9,789 nt of DNA from Pseudomonadota bacterium (GCA_023422735.1 JAFAGL010000136.1:1-9789), one strand, 5' to 3'; counted from the first letter of the stretch, positions 1-5,781 are shown. A program made the numbers and translations. Notes: generated by a model not told the origin, from the letters alone.

Positions 1-660
1 CCGCTCCGCAAAAAGCATCGTTTGCTGGTCACCCGCAACGCATCACAGCGGCTGGAGTGGAAGCCAACGCATGAGGACCTTCAGCCCGAAATCGTCGAAC
101 CTCGCATTATCGACGCGATGGTTGGGACCGACGCCGTCCACCAAGGTGCGCTTCTTGAAACAGAACCGTTGCACACCAAGCGACTGGACGCCTTGGGCGA
201 TGCTAAGCTGCTTCTGGTTCTCGATCAGGTAACGGACCCCCACAATGTGGGCGCAATCTTGCGTTCGGCCGTCGCGTTTGGGGCAGCCGCGCTGATTACT
301 ACCGCCCGCCATAGCCCGCAAGAAAGCGGCGTATTGGCGAAAGCAGCATCGGGAGCACTTGAGCATATCGACCACATCGAAGTTCGCAATCTCGCGGAGG
401 CTCTCGGCGTCTTGACCGACGCGGGCTTTCAGTCGCTCGGCCTCGATTCAGAAGGTCCTGATGAACTTGAGCGCAGCTTTTCAGGAGAAAGAATCGCATT
501 GGTTCTCGGCGCCGAAGGCAAAGGCTTGCGACAGAAAACACGCGAAACGGTTGGAACACTTGCGAGGCTGGATATGCCGGGCGCCATCCGTTCGTTGAAT
601 GTATCAAACGCTGCGGCTGTGTCGCTTTATGCTGCGCGCCAGTATCTTATGAAGGTCTGA
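1..660 (+). CDS. rlmB: 23S rRNA (guanosine-2'-O-)-methyltransferase RlmB, 5' end cut by window
   Basis: SpoU/TrmH-family (SPOUT) RNA methyltransferase; RlmB methylates the ribose of G2251 in 23S rRNA with S-adenosylmethionine as donor. The frame is open from base 1, so 219 residues are visible and the first part of the N-terminal L30e-like RNA-binding domain is missing. The knotted SAM-binding domain is complete: motif 1 LVLDQVTDPHNVGAILRSA with its conserved Asn and Arg, motif 2 IALVLGAEGKGL, and motif 3 IRSLNVSNAAAVSLY near the C-terminus. A TTG at 22 could be mistaken for a start, but the upstream codons continue the family sequence and RlmB is usually about 250-290 residues long. The stop lies 5 bases from the stop of the convergent small gene, with no terminator between them. 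The family is certain; the target site is assigned from family knowledge and other TrmH-type targets cannot be excluded. Confidence 0.9.
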   Translation, partial: PLRKKHRLLVTRNASQRLEWKPTHEDLQPEIVEPRIIDAMVGTDAVHQGALLETEPLHTKRLDALGDAKLLLVLDQVTDPHNVGAILRSAVAFGAAALITTARHSPQESGVLAKAASGALEHIDHIEVRNLAEALGVLTDAGFQSLGLDSEGPDELERSFSGERIALVLGAEGKGLRQKTRETVGTLARLDMPGAIRSLNVSNAAAVSLYAARQYLMKV

Positions 661-665
661 ATGGC

Positions 666-848
666 TCAGAAGTCCAGCAACCCGCCAATACCCGTTTGCT
701 GATGTAGAAAGGCTGCAAGCCCCAGAAAGCATACGGAAATGCCAACGCCGCGCCAGTCGATACGCCGCTGGCGCACCATGCGGACAAGCCCGTAAACGCC
801 GATCCAGAGAGCGGCAATGAAGAGCGCGGTAAAGACGAGCCTGATCAT
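666..848 (-). CDS. Small two-helix membrane protein, unknown function
   Basis: A 60-residue protein starting MIRLVFTALF. Two hydrophobic segments are visible, at about residues 4-23 and 34-50. They are separated by a short basic loop (RMVRQRRIDWR), which by the positive-inside rule should face the cytoplasm, leaving both ends outside. I do not recognise the family. The gene lies 24 bases downstream of tRNA-Thr on the same strand, with no terminator between, so it may be transcribed by read-through from the tRNA promoter. No strong Shine-Dalgarno is visible upstream of the ATG (a GAGAT lies about 10 bases away). The regular alternation of hydrophobic and basic segments argues for a real gene, but short ORFs are easily spurious. 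A longer overlapping frame on the same strand runs into rlmB and has no membrane pattern. Confidence 0.6.
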   Translation of the reverse strand: MIRLVFTALFIAALWIGVYGLVRMVRQRRIDWRGVGISVCFLGLAAFLHQQTGIGGLLDF

Positions 849-872
849 GATGCAAAGGGATCTCGGCTGAAA

Positions 873-948
873 TGGTGCCCCCGGCAGGAATCGAACCCGC
901 GACCTTCGGTTTACAAAACCGCTGCTCTACCAGCTGAGCTACAAGGGC
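873..948 (-). tRNA. tRNA-Thr (anticodon UGU)
   Basis: A complete 76-base tRNA with an encoded 3' CCA (873-875). The acceptor stem pairs GCCCTTG with CGGGGGC, including two G-U pairs. The D-arm is GCTCAGCTGGTAGAGC and the T-arm contains GGTTCGAATCC. The anticodon loop TTTGTAA places TGT at positions 34-36, reading ACA and, by wobble, other threonine codons. The lowest pair of the anticodon stem (27-43) is a G-A mismatch, while the other four pairs are canonical. The discriminator base is A. Confidence 0.97.
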
Positions 949-960
949 ACTGCGGACGGG

Positions 961-988
961 CGCTTAGCATATTCTTTCCGGCTGTCAA
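961..988 (-). promoter_or_regulatory. Probable promoter of tRNA-Thr
   Basis: On the minus strand a perfect -35 hexamer TTGACA (983-988) is followed after 16 bases by TAAGCG (961-966) as a weak -10. The predicted transcription start is about 7 bases upstream of the tRNA 5' end. The perfect -35 box and placement support it; the -10 box is poor, so this is a moderate-confidence inference. Confidence 0.5.
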
Positions 989-1070
989 AGGCAGACATGC
1001 GAATAGTGAAACTTTGCATCGGAATTGTCGCGTGCTACCGGCACTCCCAACCCGGAACACCCAAACGCGG

Positions 1071-1075
1071 AGGAG
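1071..1075 (+). promoter_or_regulatory. Ribosome binding site of nadK (sets the TTG start)
   Basis: AGGAG sits 7 bases upstream of the TTG at 1083, an ideal spacing. In-frame TTG codons at 1077 and 1092 would be 1 and 16 bases away, and the TTG at 1014 has no such site. This is the basis for the chosen start. Confidence 0.7.
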
Positions 1076-1082
1076 TTTGCGT

Positions 1083-1865
1083 TTGACCTCTTTGGATAAA
1101 CCGAAACTCGCTTTTGTTGCCTCCGAAAGCGACGATGCCGCATCGGCATTGGCTGCTTTACGCAGCCGATACGGCTCCGTTACACCAGCCGATGCCGATG
1201 CCGATGTCATCGTCGCGTTGGGCGGGGATGGTTTCATGCTCCAAACGCTTCGGGAGAATATGGCTGCGGGGAAGCCGATCTACGGCATGAACCGCGGAAC
1301 CGTCGGCTTTTTAATGAACGAATACAATGAGGATGGGCTGCTCGAGCGGATTGCGGCGGCCTTGCCGGAAAAGATTCGCCCGCTGACGATGGAAGCCAAA
1401 ACGGCATCGGGCAAAACGGTGACGGCGCTCGCGATCAACGAGGTTTCCCTTTTCCGACAGTCCTATCAGGCGGCCAAACTTTCCATCACTGTGGATGGTC
1501 ATCCGCGGATGGAAGAGCTGATTTGCGACGGTGTACTGGTCGCCACTCCAGCAGGCTCAACCGCTTATAATCTCTCGGCTCAGGGCCCTATTCTCCCCCT
1601 TCAGGCGCGCTTGCTGGCGCTGACCCCGGTCAGTCCTTTTCGGCCGCGACGCTGGCACGGCGCGCTGTTGCCGCACACAGCGGAGGTTCGTTTCGATGTG
1701 CGCGAAACGGAAAAGCGCCCGGTCAACGCTGTTGCGGATAACAAGGAGGTAAAATCCGTTGTTTCCGTGACAGTTAAGGAGTCGCCGCGCGCCCGGGTGA
1801 CCGTTTTGTTCGACGCTTCGCACTCCTGGGACGACCGGATTTTGCTCGAACAGTTCAGATATTAG
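1083..1865 (+). CDS. nadK: NAD kinase
   Basis: Cytoplasmic NAD kinase (EC 2.7.1.23), which phosphorylates NAD to NADP using ATP or polyphosphate. With the TTG at 1083 the protein has 260 residues, the usual length of alphaproteobacterial forms. Family motifs are intact: GGDG at residues 47-50 (its Asp is essential), GMNRGTVGFLMN at 68-79, the substrate-binding Asn-Glu pair at 119-120, and DGVLVATPAGSTAYNLSA at about 149-166, which forms the glycine-rich nucleotide site. TTG is a rare start, supported by the well-placed AGGAG and by the protein sequence beginning with the usual DKPKLAFVAS strand a few residues later. No ATG is available: the open frame extends upstream to a TTG at 1014, but that segment has no family resemblance. 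It is followed by a 242-base gap rather than by a tightly spaced partner. No promoter could be assigned with confidence. Confidence 0.93.
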   Translation: MTSLDKPKLAFVASESDDAASALAALRSRYGSVTPADADADVIVALGGDGFMLQTLRENMAAGKPIYGMNRGTVGFLMNEYNEDGLLERIAAALPEKIRPLTMEAKTASGKTVTALAINEVSLFRQSYQAAKLSITVDGHPRMEELICDGVLVATPAGSTAYNLSAQGPILPLQARLLALTPVSPFRPRRWHGALLPHTAEVRFDVRETEKRPVNAVADNKEVKSVVSVTVKESPRARVTVLFDASHSWDDRILLEQFRY

Positions 1866-1881
1866 GTTGAGCCGGCCCGCA

Positions 1882-1915
1882 TTTTGGCGATTTGGTCTCG
1901 AAAAAATTGCCAAAA
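1882..1915 (+). other. 12-bp AT-rich hairpin after nadK
   Basis: TTTTGGCGATTT (1882-1893) pairs with AAATTGCCAAAA (1904-1915): 12 consecutive pairs, one of them G-U, with a 10-base loop. It begins 16 bases after the nadK stop. No U-run follows the second arm, so it is not a standard intrinsic terminator in the plus direction. It could be a 3'-end stability element of the nadK mRNA or a protein-binding dyad. The structure is seen directly; the role is open. Confidence 0.55.
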
Positions 1916-1945
1916 CGGTGATTTGGTTTTCCCTTTTAGCCAAAA
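1889..1945 (+). repeat. Tandem imperfect repeat (two units of 26-27 bases)
   Basis: Unit 1 (1889-1915) and unit 2 (1920-1945) both begin with GATTTGGT and end with GCCAAAA, enclosing unrelated 12- and 11-base cores. Each unit is itself a partial dyad (TTTGG facing CCAAA). A further inverted copy of the end motif, TTTTGGC, lies at 1882-1888. The region is much richer in A and T than the flanking coding sequence. It lies about 160 bases upstream of the helicase start and directly after nadK. Confidence 0.6.
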
Positions 1946-1991
1946 TTTCTTGCAAAAACCCCGTATTTGACGACTGAATCGACCCCGATGC

Positions 1992-2020
1992 TTGACAAGA
2001 TCGCAAACCTTACGTAACGC
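1992..2020 (+). promoter_or_regulatory. Candidate promoter of the DEAD-box helicase gene
   Basis: TTGACA (1992-1997) is followed after 17 bases by TAACGC (2015-2020). The preceding C makes the alphaproteobacterial-style -35 CTTGAC. The -10 is weak, so this is inference. A GAATC (GANTC, the CcrM methylation motif of alphaproteobacteria) lies at 1976-1980, just upstream. A start near 2027 would give a leader of about 80 bases. Confidence 0.4.
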
Positions 2021-2032
2021 GCCCTGACATTC

Positions 2033-2053
2033 CCCGGTCTTCCGGCGACCGGG
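2033..2053 (+). other. GC-rich hairpin in the helicase leader
   Basis: CCCGGTC (2033-2039) and GACCGGG (2047-2053) form a perfect 7-bp stem with a 7-base loop TTCCGGC. No U-run follows. If the promoter proposed at 1992-2020 is right, this stem sits at the very 5' end of the helicase mRNA, where it could stabilise the transcript or respond to temperature. That role is inference. Confidence 0.5.
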
Positions 2054-2107
2054 ACGATCTCGCGCCGACAAATGTTCCGCGCCTAGAACAGTAAAGATCA
2101 CGCCCAC

Positions 2108-3628
2108 GTGTCTTCCGACGATACCACCGTTCAGCAGGACGTAGCCTTTTCCGACCTGGGTCTGTCGCCCAAGGTTCTATCCGCCGTCACCGACGCGGGT
2201 TACACGAAACCCACGCCGATCCAGGCTGGCGCGATTCCGCACGCGCTTCAGGGCAAGGATGTGCTGGGCATCGCCCAGACCGGCACGGGCAAGACGGCCT
2301 CTTTTGTTTTGCCGATGCTGACGCGACTGGAAAAGGGACGCGCCCGCGCCCGCATGCCACGAACGCTGATTCTCGAACCGACCCGTGAACTGGCTGCGCA
2401 GGTCGAAGAAAACTTCGTCAAATATGGTAAGAATCACAAGCTGAACATCGCATTGTTGATCGGCGGTGTTTCGTTTGAAGAGCAGGAGCGCAAGCTCGAA
2501 CGTGGCGCGGACGTTCTGATCGCGACCCCAGGGCGTTTGCTCGACCATCGCGAGCGCGGCAAGCTGCTTTTGACGGGCGTCGACATTCTGGTGATCGACG
2601 AAGCCGACCGCATGCTCGACATGGGCTTCATTCCCGATATCGAACGGATCTGCGAAATGATCCCGTTCACACGCCAGACGCTTTTCTTTTCGGCCACCAT
2701 GCCGCCGGAAATCACCAAGCTGACCCAGCAATTTCTGCAGGCCCCGGTTCGCGTCGAGGTCGCCAAGCCATCTTCCACCGCTGCGACCGTAACGCAGCGC
2801 CTCGTGAAGTCAGCCCCAAAGAGCTGGGACAAACGCGCCGTTCTGCGTCGCCTGCTCGACGAAGAGGGCGATGCCGTGACGAATGCGATCATTTTCTGTA
2901 ATCGCAAGGTCGATGTCTCCGAACTGTACCGCTCGCTGACGAAGTATGAATACTCAGCCGGCGCGCTGCATGGCGATATGGACCAGCGCGCACGCATGCA
3001 GACGCTCGATGCGTTTCGCAACAACAAGCTGAAGCTGCTCGTCGCCTCCGATGTTGCTGCGCGTGGGCTCGATATCCCGGCTGTCAGCCATGTCTTCAAC
3101 TTCGACGTGCCGATCCATGCCGAAGATTACGTTCACCGTATCGGACGAACAGGCCGCGCAGGCCGTTTGGGCAAAGCCTTCACGATCGTCACGAAAAGCG
3201 ACACGAAATATCTCGATGCGGTTGAAAAGCTGACCGGCCAGTCGATCGAGTGGCAGGATGGCGACCTTTCCACGCTGGCGCCGGAAACGGAAAGCGATGA
3301 GGCTCCACGCCGCGGGCGCGGACGTTCTTCCGACCGCAATAACCGCACCCGCGATCGGGGCGAGCGACGCAAAGAGCGGGGAACAACCGCACCGGAAATA
3401 CAGGACGTTGCCGTTGCCGCTTCAGCAGAAGCGGAACCTACCGAGCGGCGCGAACGCAAGGATGCGATCCGGCAAAACAATGTCGAGCGCCAAAACAGCC
3501 GACAAGACCACTCACGTTCCGACCGCAACGATCGAAACCGCCGTTATCGCGATCAGGACGGCGTCAACACCGTTGTCGGCTTTGGCGATGATATTCCGGC
3601 ATTCATGAAGATCGCAGTACCCGTCTGA
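2108..3628 (+). CDS. DEAD-box ATP-dependent RNA helicase (RhlE-like)
   Basis: A cytoplasmic superfamily-2 RNA helicase of 506 residues; such proteins unwind short RNA duplexes in ribosome assembly, RNA decay and cold adaptation. All core motifs are present in order: Q-motif from Phe14 to Gln39, AQTGTGKT at 56-63, PTREL at 91-95, TPGR at 140-143, DEAD at 164-167, SAT at 195-197, ARGLD at 318-322 and HRIGRTGR at 343-350. Residues about 395-485 are a low-complexity tail rich in Arg, Asp, Glu and Asn, probably disordered and RNA-binding. A short hydrophobic cap with GFGDDIPAFM follows at the end. The layout resembles RhlE more than DeaD/CsdA, but I would not assign a symbol. The GTG start is the only reasonable one before the Q-motif, though its ribosome binding site is weak. 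The stop codon abuts that of the convergent TfoX-like gene. The long leader suggests regulation. Confidence 0.93.
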   Translation: MSSDDTTVQQDVAFSDLGLSPKVLSAVTDAGYTKPTPIQAGAIPHALQGKDVLGIAQTGTGKTASFVLPMLTRLEKGRARARMPRTLILEPTRELAAQVEENFVKYGKNHKLNIALLIGGVSFEEQERKLERGADVLIATPGRLLDHRERGKLLLTGVDILVIDEADRMLDMGFIPDIERICEMIPFTRQTLFFSATMPPEITKLTQQFLQAPVRVEVAKPSSTAATVTQRLVKSAPKSWDKRAVLRRLLDEEGDAVTNAIIFCNRKVDVSELYRSLTKYEYSAGALHGDMDQRARMQTLDAFRNNKLKLLVASDVAARGLDIPAVSHVFNFDVPIHAEDYVHRIGRTGRAGRLGKAFTIVTKSDTKYLDAVEKLTGQSIEWQDGDLSTLAPETESDEAPRRGRGRSSDRNNRTRDRGERRKERGTTAPEIQDVAVAASAEAEPTERRERKDAIRQNNVERQNSRQDHSRSDRNDRNRRYRDQDGVNTVVGFGDDIPAFMKIAVPV

Positions 3629-3961
3629 TCAGCGCTTCGCGCTTTCCACACGGATCGCCGTCTCAAATGCGATCCGTGTCCACTTCGCCAGAAGATCAAG
3701 GTCGTCCAGCACTTCGCCTGGTATCGTCCAATAAGGCATCGCCACGGGCTTCTTGCTGCGCTTGTTTTCATAGACCCACCGCTCTGCGCCTTCCGCCTCA
3801 TAAATGGGGCCACTGACTGCATCGCCCTTGAGCAGCAATTCGTCTCTCAGGACGAGGGCGACGATCAGCCCGCGATGGTAAATCCCCTTGCCGCTGAACA
3901 TGCGACGCGTTTCGATCTCGCCCAACCCATCGAAAATTTCGCGAATGGTTTCGTCGTCCAT
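3629..3961 (-). CDS. TfoX N-terminal domain protein
   Basis: A 110-residue protein made up of the TfoX/Sxy N-terminal domain alone. The hallmark is the stretch RRMFSGKGIYHRG at residues 19-31, followed by a strand-rich segment (GLIVALVLRDELLLKGD) and MPYW at 75-78. In gammaproteobacteria full-length TfoX/Sxy activates competence genes, but it has an extra C-terminal domain that is absent here. Stand-alone N-domain proteins are common in alphaproteobacteria and have no established function, so a role in competence should not be assumed. Two ATGs compete, at 3967 and 3961. The Shine-Dalgarno AGAGG ends 2 bases before the first and 8 before the second, so I chose 3961. The six-helix membrane protein gene lies just upstream on the same strand (about 40 bases), suggesting co-transcription. 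Confidence 0.85.
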   Translation of the reverse strand: MDDETIREIFDGLGEIETRRMFSGKGIYHRGLIVALVLRDELLLKGDAVSGPIYEAEGAERWVYENKRSKKPVAMPYWTIPGEVLDDLDLLAKWTRIAFETAIRVESAKR

Positions 3962-4005
3962 CGGCATATCCTCTCGCAGGGTGCAGGTCGTTCAGCCGCA
4001 CCGGA

Positions 4006-4575
4006 TCACATCAGTGTGCTGTACAATAATGTGATCCAGATAATGCTGACCGCGATCCAGATCAGTCCAAGCCACATCAGTTTTCGGCTATCTTCGGTGC
4101 GCATCGCGATTATGGCGATAACCGCGCCGAACGCCGTGCGGACCAGATACCACCATCCCAACGCGTAGAAGTGCTCGCGCCCCTTGATCAGCGTGTCGAT
4201 GATATCGAACGCGAAAGAGGCCGCAAACAGTGCGAAAAAGGCGTCGCGACGCCGGATGAAGAAGTCCTCCCGCTCGGCATGTTCATGAATGTGATCGGGA
4301 TAAAGCAGTGTCGACATCAAAAAGAACAAGGATGCGTAAGACAGAATGAAGATGTAGGTCCAGAAATTCCAGTTCGTGATGAGGCGCAGTGCGAACTCCC
4401 ACCACCAGAAATGCACTGCACCCAGAAGAAGCGCCAGCGACCAGACGATCTGCGAATTCATGCGATCGGTCTTGGTGGGCTCCTGAAGCCGGCGCGACAA
4501 TCCGGAAAGGATTCGCGCGATCGCGAGCCCGAGAATGAGGCTGACCAGCATTCTCAGATGTCCATAAGCGTCCAT
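4006..4575 (-). CDS. Six-helix membrane protein, unknown function
   Basis: A 189-residue integral membrane protein that I do not recognise. Hydrophobic segments are visible at about residues 8-27, 43-63, 70-92, 112-130, 139-158 and 166-187, filling nearly the whole chain. Aromatic residues are abundant, including HFWWWEF at about 55-61, NWNFWTY at about 68-74 and GWWYLV at 140-145. The loop after the third helix is rich in His and acidic residues (DHIHEHAERED, 94-104), followed by basic RRR. There is no signal peptide beyond the first helix and no catalytic motif known to me. A good Shine-Dalgarno (AGGGGA, 7 bases before ATG) supports the start. The TfoX-domain gene follows on the same strand, so the two may form a small operon. 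The GFA-family gene is divergent upstream. Confidence 0.8.
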   Translation of the reverse strand: MDAYGHLRMLVSLILGLAIARILSGLSRRLQEPTKTDRMNSQIVWSLALLLGAVHFWWWEFALRLITNWNFWTYIFILSYASLFFLMSTLLYPDHIHEHAEREDFFIRRRDAFFALFAASFAFDIIDTLIKGREHFYALGWWYLVRTAFGAVIAIIAMRTEDSRKLMWLGLIWIAVSIIWITLLYSTLM

Positions 4576-4790
4576 TCCTGCTTCCCCTACCCGCCAGTCT
4601 GCTCATCCGCACCTGACCGCAACAGGTTAAAGCTGTTCAACTTGAAATGGAATCGTCTGGGACCCGAAGTTTGAAGATCAGGCACCGCCCGACACAAACT
4701 GTCGTGACAAGCCTTCGAGGAAAACCGCTGTTTGATGGAACACGCAACTGCGTCCACCTGTTGTTCATTCAATCAAGACAGGAAACAGCC
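4576..4790. promoter_or_regulatory. Divergent intergenic region between membrane-protein and GFA genes
   Basis: This 215-base stretch holds no credible gene and must carry the promoters of both divergent genes. I found no convincing -35/-10 pair in either direction. The only marked symmetry is CGACA-CAAAC-TGTCG at 4690-4704, followed at once by TGACA, giving overlapping half-sites of one motif. An in-frame extension of the GFA gene upstream to 4647 is not supported: it has no ribosome binding site and no family similarity. Confidence 0.4.
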
Positions 4791-5288
4791 ATGCCGATGA
4801 TGCTCGAAGGTTCGTGTCGCTGCCAAGCAGTTCGCTTCCGCGTTCAAAGCCATACGCCAGTTCCTTACCAGCGATGCTATTGCTCGATCTGCCGCAAACA
4901 ACAGGGCGGTGGCGGCTATGCCATCAATCTCGGCGCCGATGCAAAAACGCTGGAGGTTTGGGGAGAAAAAGCGATCGGCATTTATCGTGCAGACATCGAG
5001 GATGACGAGCACGGCCACTGCAAGACCTCATCAGGCGAACGAAACTTCTGCACGCGTTGCGGATCAGCCTTGTGGTTGTTTGATCCCAGCTGGCCGGATC
5101 TCGTTCACCCCTTTGCCTCGGCAATCGACACCGATCTTCCCGTGCCCGCCTCTTCGGTGCATTTGATGTTGAAATATAAGGCGTCATGGGTGGAACCCGA
5201 CATCGGAAATCACGATGCGAGTTTCGACCTATATCCAGAGCAATCCATCGAAGACTGGCACCGGGCTCATGATGCCTGGGTTGAATAA
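4791..5288 (+). CDS. GFA-family (CENP-V/GFA) zinc-binding protein
   Basis: A 165-residue protein of the glutathione-dependent formaldehyde-activating enzyme fold, a compact beta-sandwich that binds two zinc ions. All seven cysteines of the family are present: C9 and C11 (GSCRC), C29, C31 and C34 (RCYCSICRK), and C87 and C90 (FCTRCGS). In the Paracoccus Gfa enzyme these support formation of S-hydroxymethylglutathione, but most family members have no proven substrate, so a formaldehyde role here is only a possibility. No formaldehyde or glutathione pathway gene is adjacent. The start at 4791 is set by AGGAAA ending 5 bases upstream and matches the usual family N-terminus. The gene converges on sufA with a 32-base gap that holds only a weak CCGG-based dyad and no convincing terminator. 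Confidence 0.88.
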   Translation: MPMMLEGSCRCQAVRFRVQSHTPVPYQRCYCSICRKQQGGGGYAINLGADAKTLEVWGEKAIGIYRADIEDDEHGHCKTSSGERNFCTRCGSALWLFDPSWPDLVHPFASAIDTDLPVPASSVHLMLKYKASWVEPDIGNHDASFDLYPEQSIEDWHRAHDAWVE

Positions 5289-5320
5289 CCTCGCTAGATA
5301 AAAGCCGGTGTCGGGCCGGT

Positions 5321-5707
5321 TCACGCTGCGCTGTGAGAACGTGCTTCAGCCAGAGCTTTCAGGTCGGCAGGCTTGAGCTCAACCGATTCGCCGCAGCCGC
5401 AGGCCGACGACTGGTTCGGATTGTTGAATACGAAGCCTGAACGCAAGGTTGTGGTTTCAAAGTCCATTTGAGTTCCCAACAGGAACAGCGCAGCTTCCGG
5501 CGCGACATAAACATGTGCGCCTTCGTGTTCGACATGATCATCCTTCGGATTGACCTCATTCACGAGATCCACCGTATATTCCATGCCCGCGCAGCCGCCC
5601 TTCTTGACGCCAAGGCGAATGCCCACGATGCCTTCCCGATCTTCCACGATTTCCCGTACACGCTCGGCGGCGCGCTCGGTGAGGGTCATGACGCTGAACC
5701 GGCCCAT
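5321..5707 (-). CDS. sufA: A-type iron-sulfur cluster carrier SufA (HesB/IscA family)
   Basis: A 128-residue cytoplasmic A-type carrier that receives Fe-S clusters from the SufBC2D scaffold and passes them to target enzymes. The three ligand cysteines are present: C39 in KKGGCAGMEY, and C103 and C105 in the C-terminal SACGCGES. The fold-defining RLGVKKGGCAG and FVFNNPN segments are also clear. The ATG at 5707 was chosen because AGGTGG lies 3 bases before it and the protein then begins MGRFSVMTLTERAAERV, as in relatives; a longer frame from 5770 has no such support. It lies on the same strand as the suf genes but is cut off from them by an opposite-strand gene and a terminator, so it probably has its own promoter between 5708 and 5882. 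SufA rather than ErpA or IscA is assigned from the suf context. Confidence 0.9.
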   Translation of the reverse strand: MGRFSVMTLTERAAERVREIVEDREGIVGIRLGVKKGGCAGMEYTVDLVNEVNPKDDHVEHEGAHVYVAPEAALFLLGTQMDFETTTLRSGFVFNNPNQSSACGCGESVELKPADLKALAEARSHSAA

Positions 5708-5725
5708 TTTCCACCTGTCTTTTTC

Positions 5726-5742
5726 GGATGCGAACCGCATCC
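5726..5742 (-). other. Perfect inverted repeat in the sufA leader
   Basis: GGATGCG (5726-5732) and CGCATCC (5736-5742) are perfect 7-base arms around a 3-base centre, 18 bases upstream of the sufA start codon. A second, weaker symmetry, TTTCCC (5746-5751) with GGGAAA (5762-5767), lies just upstream. In RNA the first would form a tight hairpin close to the ribosome binding site; in DNA it could be a repressor operator. Neither use can be decided from sequence. Confidence 0.6.
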
Positions 5743-5781
5743 AATTTTCCCTACCAAGATGGGGAAACAATGCTCGCTATG

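Noticed and set aside
604..855. Minus-strand 83-codon frame overlapping the small membrane-protein ORF
   Set aside because: It runs into the end of rlmB and has no hydrophobic pattern, whereas the 60-codon frame has a clear two-helix topology.
1882..1915. Intrinsic terminator of nadK
   Set aside because: The hairpin is real, but its stem is mostly A-T and no U-run follows, so it was recorded only as a hairpin.
1557..2107. Minus-strand open frames covering the nadK 3' end and the following gap
   Set aside because: They overlap the conserved nadK C-terminus, lack start signals and family motifs, and would span the repeat region. Treated as chance frames.
3629..3961. Competence regulator TfoX/Sxy
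   Set aside because: Only the N-terminal domain is present and no competence genes are nearby, so the functional name was not used.
4171..4674. Plus-strand open frame of 167 codons opposite the six-helix membrane protein
   Set aside because: The minus frame shows regular membrane helices and a good ribosome binding site. The plus frame is featureless and charged.
4647..4790. Upstream in-frame extension of the GFA gene (48 codons)
   Set aside because: No ribosome binding site at the far start and no family similarity. AGGAAA before 4791 fits the standard N-terminus.
5289..5320. Possible terminator between the convergent GFA and sufA genes
   Set aside because: Only a short CCGG/CCGG dyad with a short T-run on the minus strand. 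The stem is too weak to claim as a terminator.
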